Source: Bacteroidetes bacterium UBA2322 (GTDB lineage Bacteria > Bacteroidota > Bacteroidia > Chitinophagales > UBA2359). From it: a stretch of DNA of 26,516 bases. The position numbers were made by a program, and so were the translations under genes. The stretch lies in NCBI GenBank assembly GCA_002345145.1, contig DDVC01000199.1:1-26516 (forward strand), read 5' to 3'. The notes beneath the pieces were generated by a model that saw only the letters and a list, made by a program, of their open reading frames with translations, did not search any database and was not told the origin of the DNA. Of the stretch, positions 1-7,345 are shown in pieces; position 1 is the stretch's first letter; every line of letters starts with the position of its first letter.

Positions 1-220
1 TCAAACTGAGGCTGCACCCATTCCGACGTGATAGGGCGTTCAACATCGGGTACTATTGATAGGCTTCCTTTTTGGTACTTAACATAACGCTATGCAGGTA
101 TCAACTGCCGGTAGCCCGATATTGGGTTAATTATTCAAAACGCCAATGGGGGTGCGGAAAGTGGGAAATAATATAATATTATTTTATATACAGATGATAG
201 CTTGGATAAAAAACGTAAGT
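1..220. other. Gene-free left edge
   Basis: I see no supported gene here. Frame +2 stops at 29-31 and could be the last codons of a gene outside the window, but nothing is recognisable. The minus strand is open from an ATG at 46 to the edge, only 15 codons. Bases 43-50 carry ACATCGGG and 113-124 carry an imperfect CCC/GGG dyad, words that recur in the next kilobase. Bases 165-190 are very AT-rich. Confidence 0.4.
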
Positions 221-482
221 TTGGAATTAAAATGAAAGCCCGATGTGGGTAAAACCTGTGTGTGGTTTATGATATAATGGGCAACAGATTACGGTGCGCT
301 GCACCTTTCATAACACGGTTTGCCTCTGTGCTACCAAAATTACGGGGCGCTGCCCCTTGTGTGTTACTGCCCCCTAAAATGCGCTTTTGGGGTTTTACAA
401 AAGTGCAGCGCACCGCAATATAGGTAGCAACCCGGTTAAATACCCATTAACAAGGTGCAGCGCACCGAAATATAATGCGAGG
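221..482. repeat. 262-bp tandem direct repeat, copy 1
   Basis: The unit begins TTGGAATTAAAATGAAAGCC and is repeated directly and without a gap from 483. The first ~193 bases of the two copies are almost identical (I see one substitution, near 320 versus 582). The last ~65 bases are more diverged and include a one-base indel. The unit contains a small hairpin at 252-268 (AAACC/GGTTT), followed by a foldback element at 293-466. No coding potential is evident. Confidence 0.9.
293..466. repeat. Foldback element of small hairpins, copy 1
   Basis: The module starts with GGTGCGCTGCACC (293-305) and ends with its reverse complement GGTGCAGCGCACC (454-466). Between them lie GGGGCGCTGCCCC (344-356), a central CCCC...GGGG hairpin (371-392) and GTGCAGCGCACC (403-414). 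The central hairpin sits on the dyad axis, so the order is hairpins 1, 2, centre, then two in inverse orientation. The spacer arms are also partly complementary (for example GTGCTACCAAAATTAC near 328-343 against the reverse complement of 415-430). This resembles a foldback, MITE-like or REP/BIME-like element; no transposase is present. Confidence 0.75.
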
Positions 483-744
483 TTGGAATTAAAATGAAAG
501 CCCGATGTGGGTAAAACCTGTGTGTGGTTTATGATATAATGGGCAACAGATTACGGTGCGCTGCACCTTTCATAACACGGTTGGCCTCTGTGCTACCAAA
601 ATTACGGGGCGCTGCCCCTTGTGTGTTACTGCCCCCTAAAATGCGCTTTTGGGGTTTTACAAAAGTGCAGCGCACCAACATATGGGTAGTAACCAAGCTA
701 AATGCCTGATTAACAAGGTGCAGCGCACCTAAAAATATCACCCA
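483..744. repeat. 262-bp tandem direct repeat, copy 2
   Basis: This is the second copy of the unit starting at 221. The close identity of the 5' three quarters points to a recent duplication or to copy-to-copy homogenisation. Divergence is concentrated at 677-716, between the last two hairpins. The open frames across this copy on both strands are side effects of the repeat composition and are not annotated as genes. Confidence 0.9.
555..729. repeat. Foldback element of small hairpins, copy 2
   Basis: It has the same arrangement as copy 1: GGTGCGCTGCACC at 555-567, GGGGCGCTGCCCC at 606-618, the central CCCC/GGGG hairpin near 632-654, GTGCAGCGCACC at 665-676 and GGTGCAGCGCACC at 717-729. All hairpin cores are kept exactly, although the spacer at 677-716 has drifted. 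The hairpins therefore appear to be the conserved part. Confidence 0.75.
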
Positions 745-858
745 CCTGTCTGAAATCCTTTTGAGGTAAGCCTTTGCGCAAGCTCACAACTCCAACCTCA
801 CGTTAAAACGTAAATTGATTGGCAAATTTGACAATTAAACAAAAACTTTTAAAATCAA

Positions 859-919
859 GGGTAAACGATTTGCCCGATAAAATGTTATCATCACAACACG
901 GCAAAAGGATTGTTTACCC
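859..919. promoter_or_regulatory. Nested dyad upstream of the nqr operon
   Basis: Three inverted pairs are nested. GGGTAAAC (859-866) pairs with GTTTACCC (912-919), TTGCC (870-874) pairs with GGCAA (900-904), and GATAA (876-880) pairs with TTATC (885-889). It lies about 90 bases upstream of the predicted nqr transcription start, so it is more likely a DNA site or a separate small transcript than part of the nqr leader. Its function is unknown. A second small palindrome, ACGTTAAAACGT, lies at 800-811. Apart from these, I see nothing in 745-974. Confidence 0.4.
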
Positions 920-974
920 AAATCCCACATCGGGTAGTAAAAAAATAAATACGCCTGTTTAAAGCCAAAAATAG

Positions 975-1006
975 TTTCGCTTTTGAAAAAAGTAATAGTA
1001 CCTTTG
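975..1006 (+). promoter_or_regulatory. Bacteroidota-type promoter of nqrABCDEF
   Basis: An exact TAnnTTTG -7 element (TACCTTTG) occupies 999-1006. A weak -33 match (TTTCG at 975-979) lies about 20 bases upstream. Transcription would start near 1012, giving a leader of about 33 bases before the nqrA ATG. The leader has no Shine-Dalgarno sequence, as is usual in this phylum. Confidence 0.6.
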
Positions 1007-1044
1007 CGCTTTATTTTTTAGTAGTTTAACTAATTTGCACCGTA

Positions 1045-2394
1045 ATGGCTAACATAAAGCTCAAACGCGGGTTTGACATTAATATAAAAGGCAAACCCCA
1101 AAAGGAAGTTTCTACTTTAAAAAGCCGTACTTACGCTGTTACCCCTACCGATTTTTTCGGCATTTCGCCCATTCCCAAGCTATTGGTGAACGTAGGCGAT
1201 GAGGTAAAAGCCGGCGACCCGCTTTTTTTTGACAAGAAAAACCCCGATATTTTACACGTAGCCCCCGTAAGCGGCGAAGTGGTAGAAATTAAACGGGGCG
1301 ATAAACGCGCCATTGGCGAAGTGGTCATTTTGGCAGACGACAAAATGACCTACCGCCCACTTGAAAGAATGCGCATCAGCAGCGCCTCGCGCGAGGAGGT
1401 GGTAAAACACATGCTGGCTACCGGCTGCTGGCCATTTTTGCGCCAACGCCCCTACAACGTAATTGCAGACCCGGAAGTTACACCCAAACACATCTTTATT
1501 TCGGGCTTTGATAATGCTCCGCTTGCTCCCGATTACGATTTTGTAATGGAAGGACAAAAGGAGGATTTTCAGGCAGGTATTGAAGTTTTGAAAAAACTCA
1601 CATCGGGCAAGGTTCATCTTAGTGTAAACGGTAAATCTACCCCTTCTAAAACCTACGCCGAAGCCAAAGGCATAGAACTGCATACGGTATCCGGACCGCA
1701 TCCTTCTTCTTGCGTGGGCGTACAAATCCACCATATTTCACCCATTGCCAAGGGTCAGGTGGTTTGGACTATTAACCCGCAAGATGTATTGGTTTTAGGC
1801 AGGGTGTTTAACCACGGTCAGTTTAATACAGAACGCTTCATAGCAGTAGGCGGTACGCATGTGGCAAAACCGCAGTACTTCCGCACCTATTTGGGCGCAT
1901 CGGTTGAAAGCCTCACTGCCAATAACCTCACCGGCAACCATGTTCGTTTTATAAGTGGTAATGTGCTAACCGGCACAAAAATTGCCCAAAATGAGCACCT
2001 TGGCTTTTTCCACCACCAATTGAGTGTAATAGAAGAAGGCGACCGCTACGAACTGTTTGGGTGGCTGCTGCCCAGTTATCCGCGCCCCAGTCTTTCGCGC
2101 ACCTTTACCGGTTTCCTCTCCCCCTCCAAAGAGTATGCGGTAAACACCAACACGCACGGCGAACACCGCGCTATGGTACTTACCGGCGCTTACGAAGAGG
2201 TTACTCCTATGGATATACTGCCCATGCAATTGCTTAAAGCCATTATTACCAATAACCTTGACCTTATGGAAGGCTTGGGCATTTATGAAGTGGTGGAAGA
2301 AGACCTTGCACTTTGCGAGTTTGTTTGCCCCTCCAAAACAGATGTGCAGCATATTTTGCGCAACGGCTTAGAAATGATGCGCGAACAATCTTAA
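1045..2394 (+). CDS. nqrA: Na+-translocating NADH:quinone reductase subunit A
   Basis: NqrA is a peripheral, cytoplasmic-face subunit of the Na+-pumping NADH:ubiquinone oxidoreductase and is implicated in quinone binding and reduction. The 449 residues match the usual length of the family and start with the typical short basic N-terminus (IKLKRGFDI at residues 4-12). The barrel-sandwich region follows (VGDEVKAGDPLFFDKK). The C-terminal CEFVCPSKTDVQHILRNGLE block is characteristic. It is the first gene of a six-gene operon in canonical order A-F, with an 84-base gap before nqrB. The ATG is the first in-frame start after the TAnnTTTG promoter. Identification is secure from sequence and context together. 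Confidence 0.96.
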   Translation: MANIKLKRGFDINIKGKPQKEVSTLKSRTYAVTPTDFFGISPIPKLLVNVGDEVKAGDPLFFDKKNPDILHVAPVSGEVVEIKRGDKRAIGEVVILADDKMTYRPLERMRISSASREEVVKHMLATGCWPFLRQRPYNVIADPEVTPKHIFISGFDNAPLAPDYDFVMEGQKEDFQAGIEVLKKLTSGKVHLSVNGKSTPSKTYAEAKGIELHTVSGPHPSSCVGVQIHHISPIAKGQVVWTINPQDVLVLGRVFNHGQFNTERFIAVGGTHVAKPQYFRTYLGASVESLTANNLTGNHVRFISGNVLTGTKIAQNEHLGFFHHQLSVIEEGDRYELFGWLLPSYPRPSLSRTFTGFLSPSKEYAVNTNTHGEHRAMVLTGAYEEVTPMDILPMQLLKAIITNNLDLMEGLGIYEVVEEDLALCEFVCPSKTDVQHILRNGLEMMREQS

Positions 2395-2478
2395 TGCTGC
2401 TGTTACCCAACATTTTTCCTAATAAATCGTTTTTCAACTCACCCTCTCTTTTCTGTTTGGCGTTTAATACAAACAAAT

Positions 2479-3702
2479 ATGAAGTTTCTTAGAGACCAAC
2501 TTGATAAAATTAAGCCACTTACCGCAAAAAACCCGTTTCTGCACACCGCCTACGATGCGTTTGAAACATTTTTGTTTGCTCCCAAAACGGTTACATCGGG
2601 AGCAGGCGTACACATACGCGATGGCTTAGACCTTAAACGCACCATGGTTAGTGTGGTGCTTGCCTTGCAACTTTGCCTGTTATTTGGCATTTTTAACATA
2701 GGGCATCAGCATTTTGCTGCCTATGGATTGTTTACCGGCTATACAGACGGATTGCTCTACAAAATTCTTTATGGTTTGTTTCAGTTGCTGCCTATTATTA
2801 TAGTAACGCACGTAGTAGGTTTGGGCATTGAGTTTTACTTTGCCTCTAAAAAAGGACATGCCGTAGAAGAAGGCTTTTTAGTAAGTGGTATGCTCATACC
2901 CCTCATTATGCCGCCCGATTTACCCCTTTGGATGCTCGCATTAAGTGTAGCATTTGCAGTGGTGATAGCCAAAGAAGCCTTTGGCGGCACCGGTATGAAC
3001 TTGCTAAACATAGCCCTAACTGCCCGCGTATTTGTGTTTTTTGCTTACCCTACTGATATATCGGGCGACACTGTTTGGGTGTCTTATGATTACAATATCT
3101 TGCACAAACTGTTTGGTTTAGATGCTCTTACAGCCGGCAAAAGCCTTATTGACGGATTTTCGGGCGCTACACCCTTAGCCCTTGCCGCAAAAGGCGGGTG
3201 GGAGGCTGTAACCCAACAATATAGCGTAGCCCAAATGTTTTGGGGCGATATTCCCGGCTCGGTTGGCGAAATGTGCAAACCCGCTATTATAGCAGGTGTT
3301 ATAATGCTGATAGTAACCGGCATAGGAAGCTGGCAAATTATGCTTTCTATGGTTGCCGGTTTATTAGTTACCGGATTCATTTTTAATGGCGTAGCTTCTG
3401 CCATACCAGATGCTGCACCGTTTTTAGCCGTACCTTTTTATTACCACCTCATTATGGGCAGTTTTTTGTTTGCTATGGCTTACATGGCTACCGACCCCGT
3501 AACTGCCACCCAAACCCAAACAGGTAAATGGGTGTATGGATTTATGATAGGCGTGGTAGGTATGATAGTGCGCGTAATGAACCCCGCTTATCCCGAAGGC
3601 TGGATGCTTGCCATCTTGTTTATGAACGTATTTGCTCCCCTCATTGACCATTTTGTTATTGAAGCTAACATTAAAAGGAGGTTAAAAAGAAGTCATGCCT
3701 AA
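2479..3702 (+). CDS. nqrB: Na+-translocating NADH:quinone reductase subunit B
   Basis: NqrB is a polytopic inner-membrane subunit that carries a covalent FMN and riboflavin and forms the main part of the sodium channel. The 407-residue protein has a soluble N-terminus of about 50 residues, followed by multiple hydrophobic helices, as in the RnfD/NqrB family. The FMN attachment motif is present as GFSGATPLA; the acceptor threonine is Thr231, equivalent to Thr236 of the Vibrio protein. The last eight bases overlap the start of nqrC, which suggests translational coupling. FMN attachment requires the flavin transferase ApbE, which is not encoded in this window. Confidence 0.96.
   Translation: MKFLRDQLDKIKPLTAKNPFLHTAYDAFETFLFAPKTVTSGAGVHIRDGLDLKRTMVSVVLALQLCLLFGIFNIGHQHFAAYGLFTGYTDGLLYKILYGLFQLLPIIIVTHVVGLGIEFYFASKKGHAVEEGFLVSGMLIPLIMPPDLPLWMLALSVAFAVVIAKEAFGGTGMNLLNIALTARVFVFFAYPTDISGDTVWVSYDYNILHKLFGLDALTAGKSLIDGFSGATPLALAAKGGWEAVTQQYSVAQMFWGDIPGSVGEMCKPAIIAGVIMLIVTGIGSWQIMLSMVAGLLVTGFIFNGVASAIPDAAPFLAVPFYYHLIMGSFLFAMAYMATDPVTATQTQTGKWVYGFMIGVVGMIVRVMNPAYPEGWMLAILFMNVFAPLIDHFVIEANIKRRLKRSHA
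3675..3681 (+). promoter_or_regulatory. Strong Shine-Dalgarno inside nqrB, serving nqrC
   Basis: AAGGAGG lies 13 bases upstream of the nqrC ATG, within the last codons of nqrB (encoding part of IKRRLKR). Such complete anti-SD matches are uncommon before genes in Bacteroidota and are not seen before the other nqr genes here. The spacing is longer than ideal, so it may simply reflect Lys/Arg codon use. Confidence 0.4.
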
Positions 3703-4468
3703 TACTAACAGTAACTCATACACCTTTATTTACGCAAGTGTGCTTACCCTAATGGTAGCCGTAGCCCTTGCCGCTGCTGCCACCGGGTTAAAACCCATAC
3801 AACAGCAAGCTATTGATTTAGACAAAAAACGCTCTATTCTTAATGCCGTTGCTACTTTTTCTGATAAAAACCAAATTCTGAAAGAATATGCCGAAAAGGT
3901 AACAGAAGTGGTAATAGACAAACAAGGCAACGAAGTGCAAGGCGCAAAAGCCTTTGACCTTGTACTGAAAAAAGAATTTAAAAAACCCGATGCCGAGCGA
4001 AAACTCCCCTTGTATGTGTACAACAGCCCCGAAGGTAAAAAATACATAGTGCCCATGCACGGTGCCGGTTTGTGGGACGAAATTTGGGGCTATGTAGCCT
4101 TAGATGAAGATATGAACACCATAAAAGGCACCAGCTTTGACCACAAAGGCGAAACGCCCGGTTTAGGCGCCGAAATTAACCAACCCTGGTTTAAAACCCA
4201 GTTTCAGGGCAAACAACTTTCCGATGCCGGTGTTTTTAAACTTGATATTATTAAAGGAAAAGGCGCTGACCCCAACAATAAGTTTCAGGTGGACGGCATT
4301 TCGGGCGCTACCATTACCGGAGACGGGGTAAATGCCATGATGCAAAAGAGTTTTGAAAGCTACAAACCCTACTTTGAGCGTATCAAAAGCGCTGCCAAAC
4401 AGCCCGAACAGCCCGTTACACATCCCCCCTCCTCTACCGAAGAACAAACACAGGAAGGAGGAGAGTAA
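3695..4468 (+). CDS. nqrC: Na+-translocating NADH:quinone reductase subunit C
   Basis: NqrC has one N-terminal membrane helix (about residues 8-28) and a periplasmic FMN-binding domain that passes electrons within the Nqr complex. The covalent FMN site is visible as DGISGATITGDGV; the acceptor is Thr206 (Thr225 in Vibrio). The MHGAGLWDEIWGYVALD and TPGLGAEI blocks are typical of the FMN-binding (RnfG/NqrC) domain. The protein is 257 residues. Its last ~25 residues are rich in Pro, Glu and Gln and look unstructured. It overlaps nqrB by eight bases. The stop codon overlaps a downstream ATG (TAATG) that opens a 12-codon reading frame. Confidence 0.95.
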   Translation: MPNTNSNSYTFIYASVLTLMVAVALAAAATGLKPIQQQAIDLDKKRSILNAVATFSDKNQILKEYAEKVTEVVIDKQGNEVQGAKAFDLVLKKEFKKPDAERKLPLYVYNSPEGKKYIVPMHGAGLWDEIWGYVALDEDMNTIKGTSFDHKGETPGLGAEINQPWFKTQFQGKQLSDAGVFKLDIIKGKGADPNNKFQVDGISGATITGDGVNAMMQKSFESYKPYFERIKSAAKQPEQPVTHPPSSTEEQTQEGGE

Positions 4469-4506
4469 TGAGTACCAAGCACGCTTACACCAAACTAAAC
4501 AATTAG
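4468..4506 (+). CDS. Possible 12-residue leader ORF between nqrC and nqrD
   Basis: An ATG overlaps the nqrC stop (TAATG) and is preceded six bases upstream by a full Shine-Dalgarno sequence (AAGGAGG, 4455-4461). The frame encodes MSTKHAYTKLNN and then stops, 36 bases before nqrD. It could be a coupling or reinitiation peptide, or a chance product of the Glu/Gly-rich nqrC tail (EEQTQEGGE). The initiation context is the only evidence. Confidence 0.25.
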   Translation: MSTKHAYTKLNN

Positions 4507-4542
4507 TAAACACTACCACCCACACTAAAAAACAATTAAAAT

Positions 4543-5223
4543 ATGAGCCAAGCAACCGAATCAACAGCAGTTGCCCAGCAACAAAATAAAGAGGCGTTGT
4601 TTTCGCCTAAAAACCGAAGATTGGTAACCGACCCGCTTACCGATAACAACCCCATAACCATACAGGTATTGGGTTTGTGTTCTGCCTTAGCAGTAACCAC
4701 ACAGGTAAAACCTGCCTTAATTATGGCAATTTGTGTAACGGTAGTTACGGCTTTTGCCAACCTCATCATTTCACTTATTCGCAATGGTATTCCCAATCGC
4801 ATACGTATGATTGTGCAATTGGTGGTAATAGCCACGCTGGTAGTATTGGTTGACCAGGTGCTGCGTGCAGTGGTATATGATGTAAGCAAACAATTATCGG
4901 TTTTTATCGGACTTATTATTACCAACTGTATTGTAATGGGTCGTTTGGAAGCCTTTGCTATGGGTAATAAACCATGGCCTTCTTTCTTAGACGGAATAGG
5001 CAACGGGCTCGGCTATGGGGTTATCTTGGTAATGGTAGCAGTACTGCGCGAGGTATTTGGCGCCGGTACCCTGCTGGGTTTTAAAGTAATCCCCCAGTTT
5101 ATTTATGATGCCGGATATACCAATAACGGCGTTATGGTTACGCCTGCTGCTGCTATGTTTATTATAGGTATAATTATCTGGATTCAGCGAGCCAGAAACC
5201 CTAAATTGGTGGACATCAGCTAA
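4543..5223 (+). CDS. nqrD: Na+-translocating NADH:quinone reductase subunit D
   Basis: NqrD is an integral membrane subunit that pairs pseudo-symmetrically with NqrE; conserved cysteines of the two hold an intramembrane iron-sulfur centre. The expected cysteines are present at Cys46 (VLGLCSALA) and Cys129 (IITNCIVMGRLEAFAMGN). The PITIQVLG start of the membrane domain and the YDVSKQLSVFIGL block are family signatures. The protein is 226 residues, slightly longer than usual because of a polar 30-residue N-terminus. It lies 74 bases after nqrC and 33 bases before nqrE. Confidence 0.96.
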   Translation: MSQATESTAVAQQQNKEALFSPKNRRLVTDPLTDNNPITIQVLGLCSALAVTTQVKPALIMAICVTVVTAFANLIISLIRNGIPNRIRMIVQLVVIATLVVLVDQVLRAVVYDVSKQLSVFIGLIITNCIVMGRLEAFAMGNKPWPSFLDGIGNGLGYGVILVMVAVLREVFGAGTLLGFKVIPQFIYDAGYTNNGVMVTPAAAMFIIGIIIWIQRARNPKLVDIS

Positions 5224-5256
5224 AACCAGATTCCTCACAACTAAAAAAATCCAAAA

Positions 5257-5871
5257 ATGCAAGACTTAGTAAATATATTCATTAAATCCGCATTCATAGA
5301 GAACCTCATTCTCGCTTATTATATTGGCATGTGTTCTTTTCTGGCGGTATCTAAAACTGTTAAAACTGCCATAGGATTAGGTGCTGCGGTTATCTTTGTA
5401 TTAGGTATTACCGTGCCGGTAAACTACTTGCTGCAACAATATCTATTAGTAGAAGGCGCTTTGGGTTGGTTACACCCATCATTAGCAACCGTTGACCTTA
5501 CCTTTTTATCTTTCATTGTATTCATTGCAGTGATTGCTTCTATGGTACAGTTGGTAGAAATGGTTATTGAAAAATCTTCGCCTGCGTTGTATAATGCCTT
5601 GGGTATCTTTTTGCCTTTAATAACCGTAAATTGTGCCATTTTAGGCGCTGCATTATTTATGGTGCAAAGAGAGTATAACTTTGCGGAGTCGGTAGTTTAT
5701 GGCTTGGGTGGTGGTTTTGGCTGGGCTTTGGCTATTGTAGCCCTTGCTTCCATACGCGAGAAACTCCGTTACTCTGCCATTCCGGCTCCTTTGCGCGGTT
5801 TAGGTATAGCTTTTATCATTACCGGCTTAATGGGCATTGCATTTATGAGCCTTATGGGTATTAAACTGTAA
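5257..5871 (+). CDS. nqrE: Na+-translocating NADH:quinone reductase subunit E
   Basis: NqrE is an integral membrane subunit homologous to NqrD and RnfA, with about six helices. The iron-sulfur ligand cysteines are at Cys26 (YIGMCSFLAVS) and Cys126 (LITVNCAILG). The FIENLILAYYIGMC block and the C-terminal RGLGIAFIITGLMGIAF block are characteristic. The length of 204 residues is normal. It sits between nqrD (33-base gap) and nqrF (38-base gap) on the same transcript. Confidence 0.96.
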   Translation: MQDLVNIFIKSAFIENLILAYYIGMCSFLAVSKTVKTAIGLGAAVIFVLGITVPVNYLLQQYLLVEGALGWLHPSLATVDLTFLSFIVFIAVIASMVQLVEMVIEKSSPALYNALGIFLPLITVNCAILGAALFMVQREYNFAESVVYGLGGGFGWALAIVALASIREKLRYSAIPAPLRGLGIAFIITGLMGIAFMSLMGIKL

Positions 5872-5909
5872 TTGCCCCCTATTCACTTTAACCCTTTAAA
5901 AAAGAATTT

Positions 5910-7157
5910 ATGGCGTCTGTTGTTCTTGGAAGCGTCATAGCTTTCCTCTTTATTATTCTACTGCTAACCTCTATACTACTGTATGCCAAAGCCAAACTGA
6001 TACCGGCAGGCAACGTACACATCATTGTAAACGGAGAAGAAGATAACCCGCTTACGGTAGCGCCGGGTTCTACCCTGCTTACTGCCCTTTCCGAAAAAAA
6101 CCTGTTTCTCCCCTCTGCCTGTGGCGGTGGTGGTACTTGTGCCATGTGTAAATGCCAAGTAATAGAAGGCGGCGGCGATGTACTGCCTACCGAAATGAAC
6201 CACCTTACCCGAAAACAAGCCCAAGACCACTGGAGGCTTGCCTGCCAGGTAAAAGTACGCGGCGATATGAAAGTAGTAGTACCTGAAGAGGTATTTGGCA
6301 TTAAAAAGTGGGACTGCGAGGTGGTTTCTAACCGAAACGTAGCTACCTACATCAAAGAGTTTGTGGTAAAACTGCCCGAAGGTGAGTTTTTACACTTTGA
6401 GCCGGGCGGTTATATACAAATTGACGTGCCCCCCTGCGAAGTGGACTACAAAAACATAGAAGTAGAACCCCAGTTTAAACCGGAATGGGATAAAAATAAA
6501 ATGTGGGGTTTGAAAATGAAAAATCCCGAACCTATTTTCCGTGCTTATTCCATGGGCAACCACCCCGCCGAAGGCAACATCATTTTGCTCAACATCCGTA
6601 TAGCTACGCCACCATGGGACAGAGCTAAAAATGCCTTTATGGATGTAAATCCGGGTATCTGCTCTTCTTTCATTTTCTCTCGCAAACCCGGCGACAAAGT
6701 AACCATTTCGGGTCCTTATGGTGAGTTCTTTATAAAACCTACCAACAAAGAAATGGTTTACATAGGCGGTGGCGCCGGTATGGCGCCGCTTCGCTCACAC
6801 CTGTTCCACCTTTTCCAAACCGAAAAAAACAGGCAGCGTAAAGTATCGTATTGGTACGGCGGACGCTCATTAAAAGAACTCTTTTATACCGATGAGTTCC
6901 GCAAAATAGAAGCCGAGTTCCCCAATTTCACCTACAACATAGCCCTCTCCGAACCCCTGCCCGAAGATAATTGGACCGGCATGAAAGGCTTTATTCACTT
7001 GGTGCTGTTTAAAGAATATCTGAGCAAACACCCCGAACCCGAAGAAATAGAATACTACCTTTGTGGTCCGCCTGCTATGTTAGCTGCATCACTTAAAATG
7101 CTCGACGACTTGGGTGTACCCGAAGAAAATATAGCATTTGACGACTTTGGAGGATAA
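5910..7157 (+). CDS. nqrF: Na+-translocating NADH:quinone reductase subunit F
   Basis: NqrF is the electron entry subunit: NADH reduces FAD, and electrons pass to a 2Fe-2S cluster. In order, the 415 residues show an N-terminal membrane helix (about 4-26), a plant-type ferredoxin domain with cluster ligands Cys71, Cys77, Cys80 and Cys112, an FAD-binding barrel with the RAYS motif (211-214), and an NADH-binding domain with GGGAG (286-290) and CGPPAM (385-390). The C-terminus ends FDDFGG, as in many NqrF proteins. It is the last gene of the operon, followed 28 bases later by a strong hairpin terminator. Confidence 0.97.
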   Translation: MASVVLGSVIAFLFIILLLTSILLYAKAKLIPAGNVHIIVNGEEDNPLTVAPGSTLLTALSEKNLFLPSACGGGGTCAMCKCQVIEGGGDVLPTEMNHLTRKQAQDHWRLACQVKVRGDMKVVVPEEVFGIKKWDCEVVSNRNVATYIKEFVVKLPEGEFLHFEPGGYIQIDVPPCEVDYKNIEVEPQFKPEWDKNKMWGLKMKNPEPIFRAYSMGNHPAEGNIILLNIRIATPPWDRAKNAFMDVNPGICSSFIFSRKPGDKVTISGPYGEFFIKPTNKEMVYIGGGAGMAPLRSHLFHLFQTEKNRQRKVSYWYGGRSLKELFYTDEFRKIEAEFPNFTYNIALSEPLPEDNWTGMKGFIHLVLFKEYLSKHPEPEEIEYYLCGPPAMLAASLKMLDDLGVPEENIAFDDFGG

Positions 7158-7181
7158 TCGTAATTAACCCGATTCTAACAA

Positions 7182-7218
7182 AAAAACGGACAGTTGATTT
7201 AACAATTGTCCGTTTTTG
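7182..7218 (+). terminator. Rho-independent terminator of the nqr operon
   Basis: An 11-bp stem (7186-7196 with 7203-7213, one G-U pair) closes a six-base ATTTAA loop. It is followed directly by a T-run with an A-run upstream, 28 bases after the nqrF stop. Confidence 0.9.
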
Positions 7219-7345
7219 TTTTACCTCAGTTTATACCGCTAAAACTGCACAGTCCTCAAACTACTTTTTTGTGGGCGGCACAACTTTACCACATTGGTAA
7301 ACGTTTTTAGAAAGTAACTCATCATCTTTAAATAAACATTTAACC

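Noticed and set aside
1..46. Possible minus-strand gene start leaving the window (ATG at 46)
   Set aside because: Only 15 codons are visible, with no signal peptide, domain or promoter evidence.
524..741. Open frames of 60-70 codons on both strands across the second repeat copy
   Set aside because: They lie entirely in the hairpin-rich repeat, have no recognisable protein features, and the corresponding frame in copy 1 is not preserved as a matching gene.
221..744. CRISPR array
   Set aside because: There are only two units of 262 bases, no short regular repeats with unique spacers, and no cas genes.
1252..1734. 160-codon minus-strand frame inside nqrA and similar antisense frames elsewhere
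   Set aside because: They are shadows of strongly supported genes, with no family resemblance or start context.
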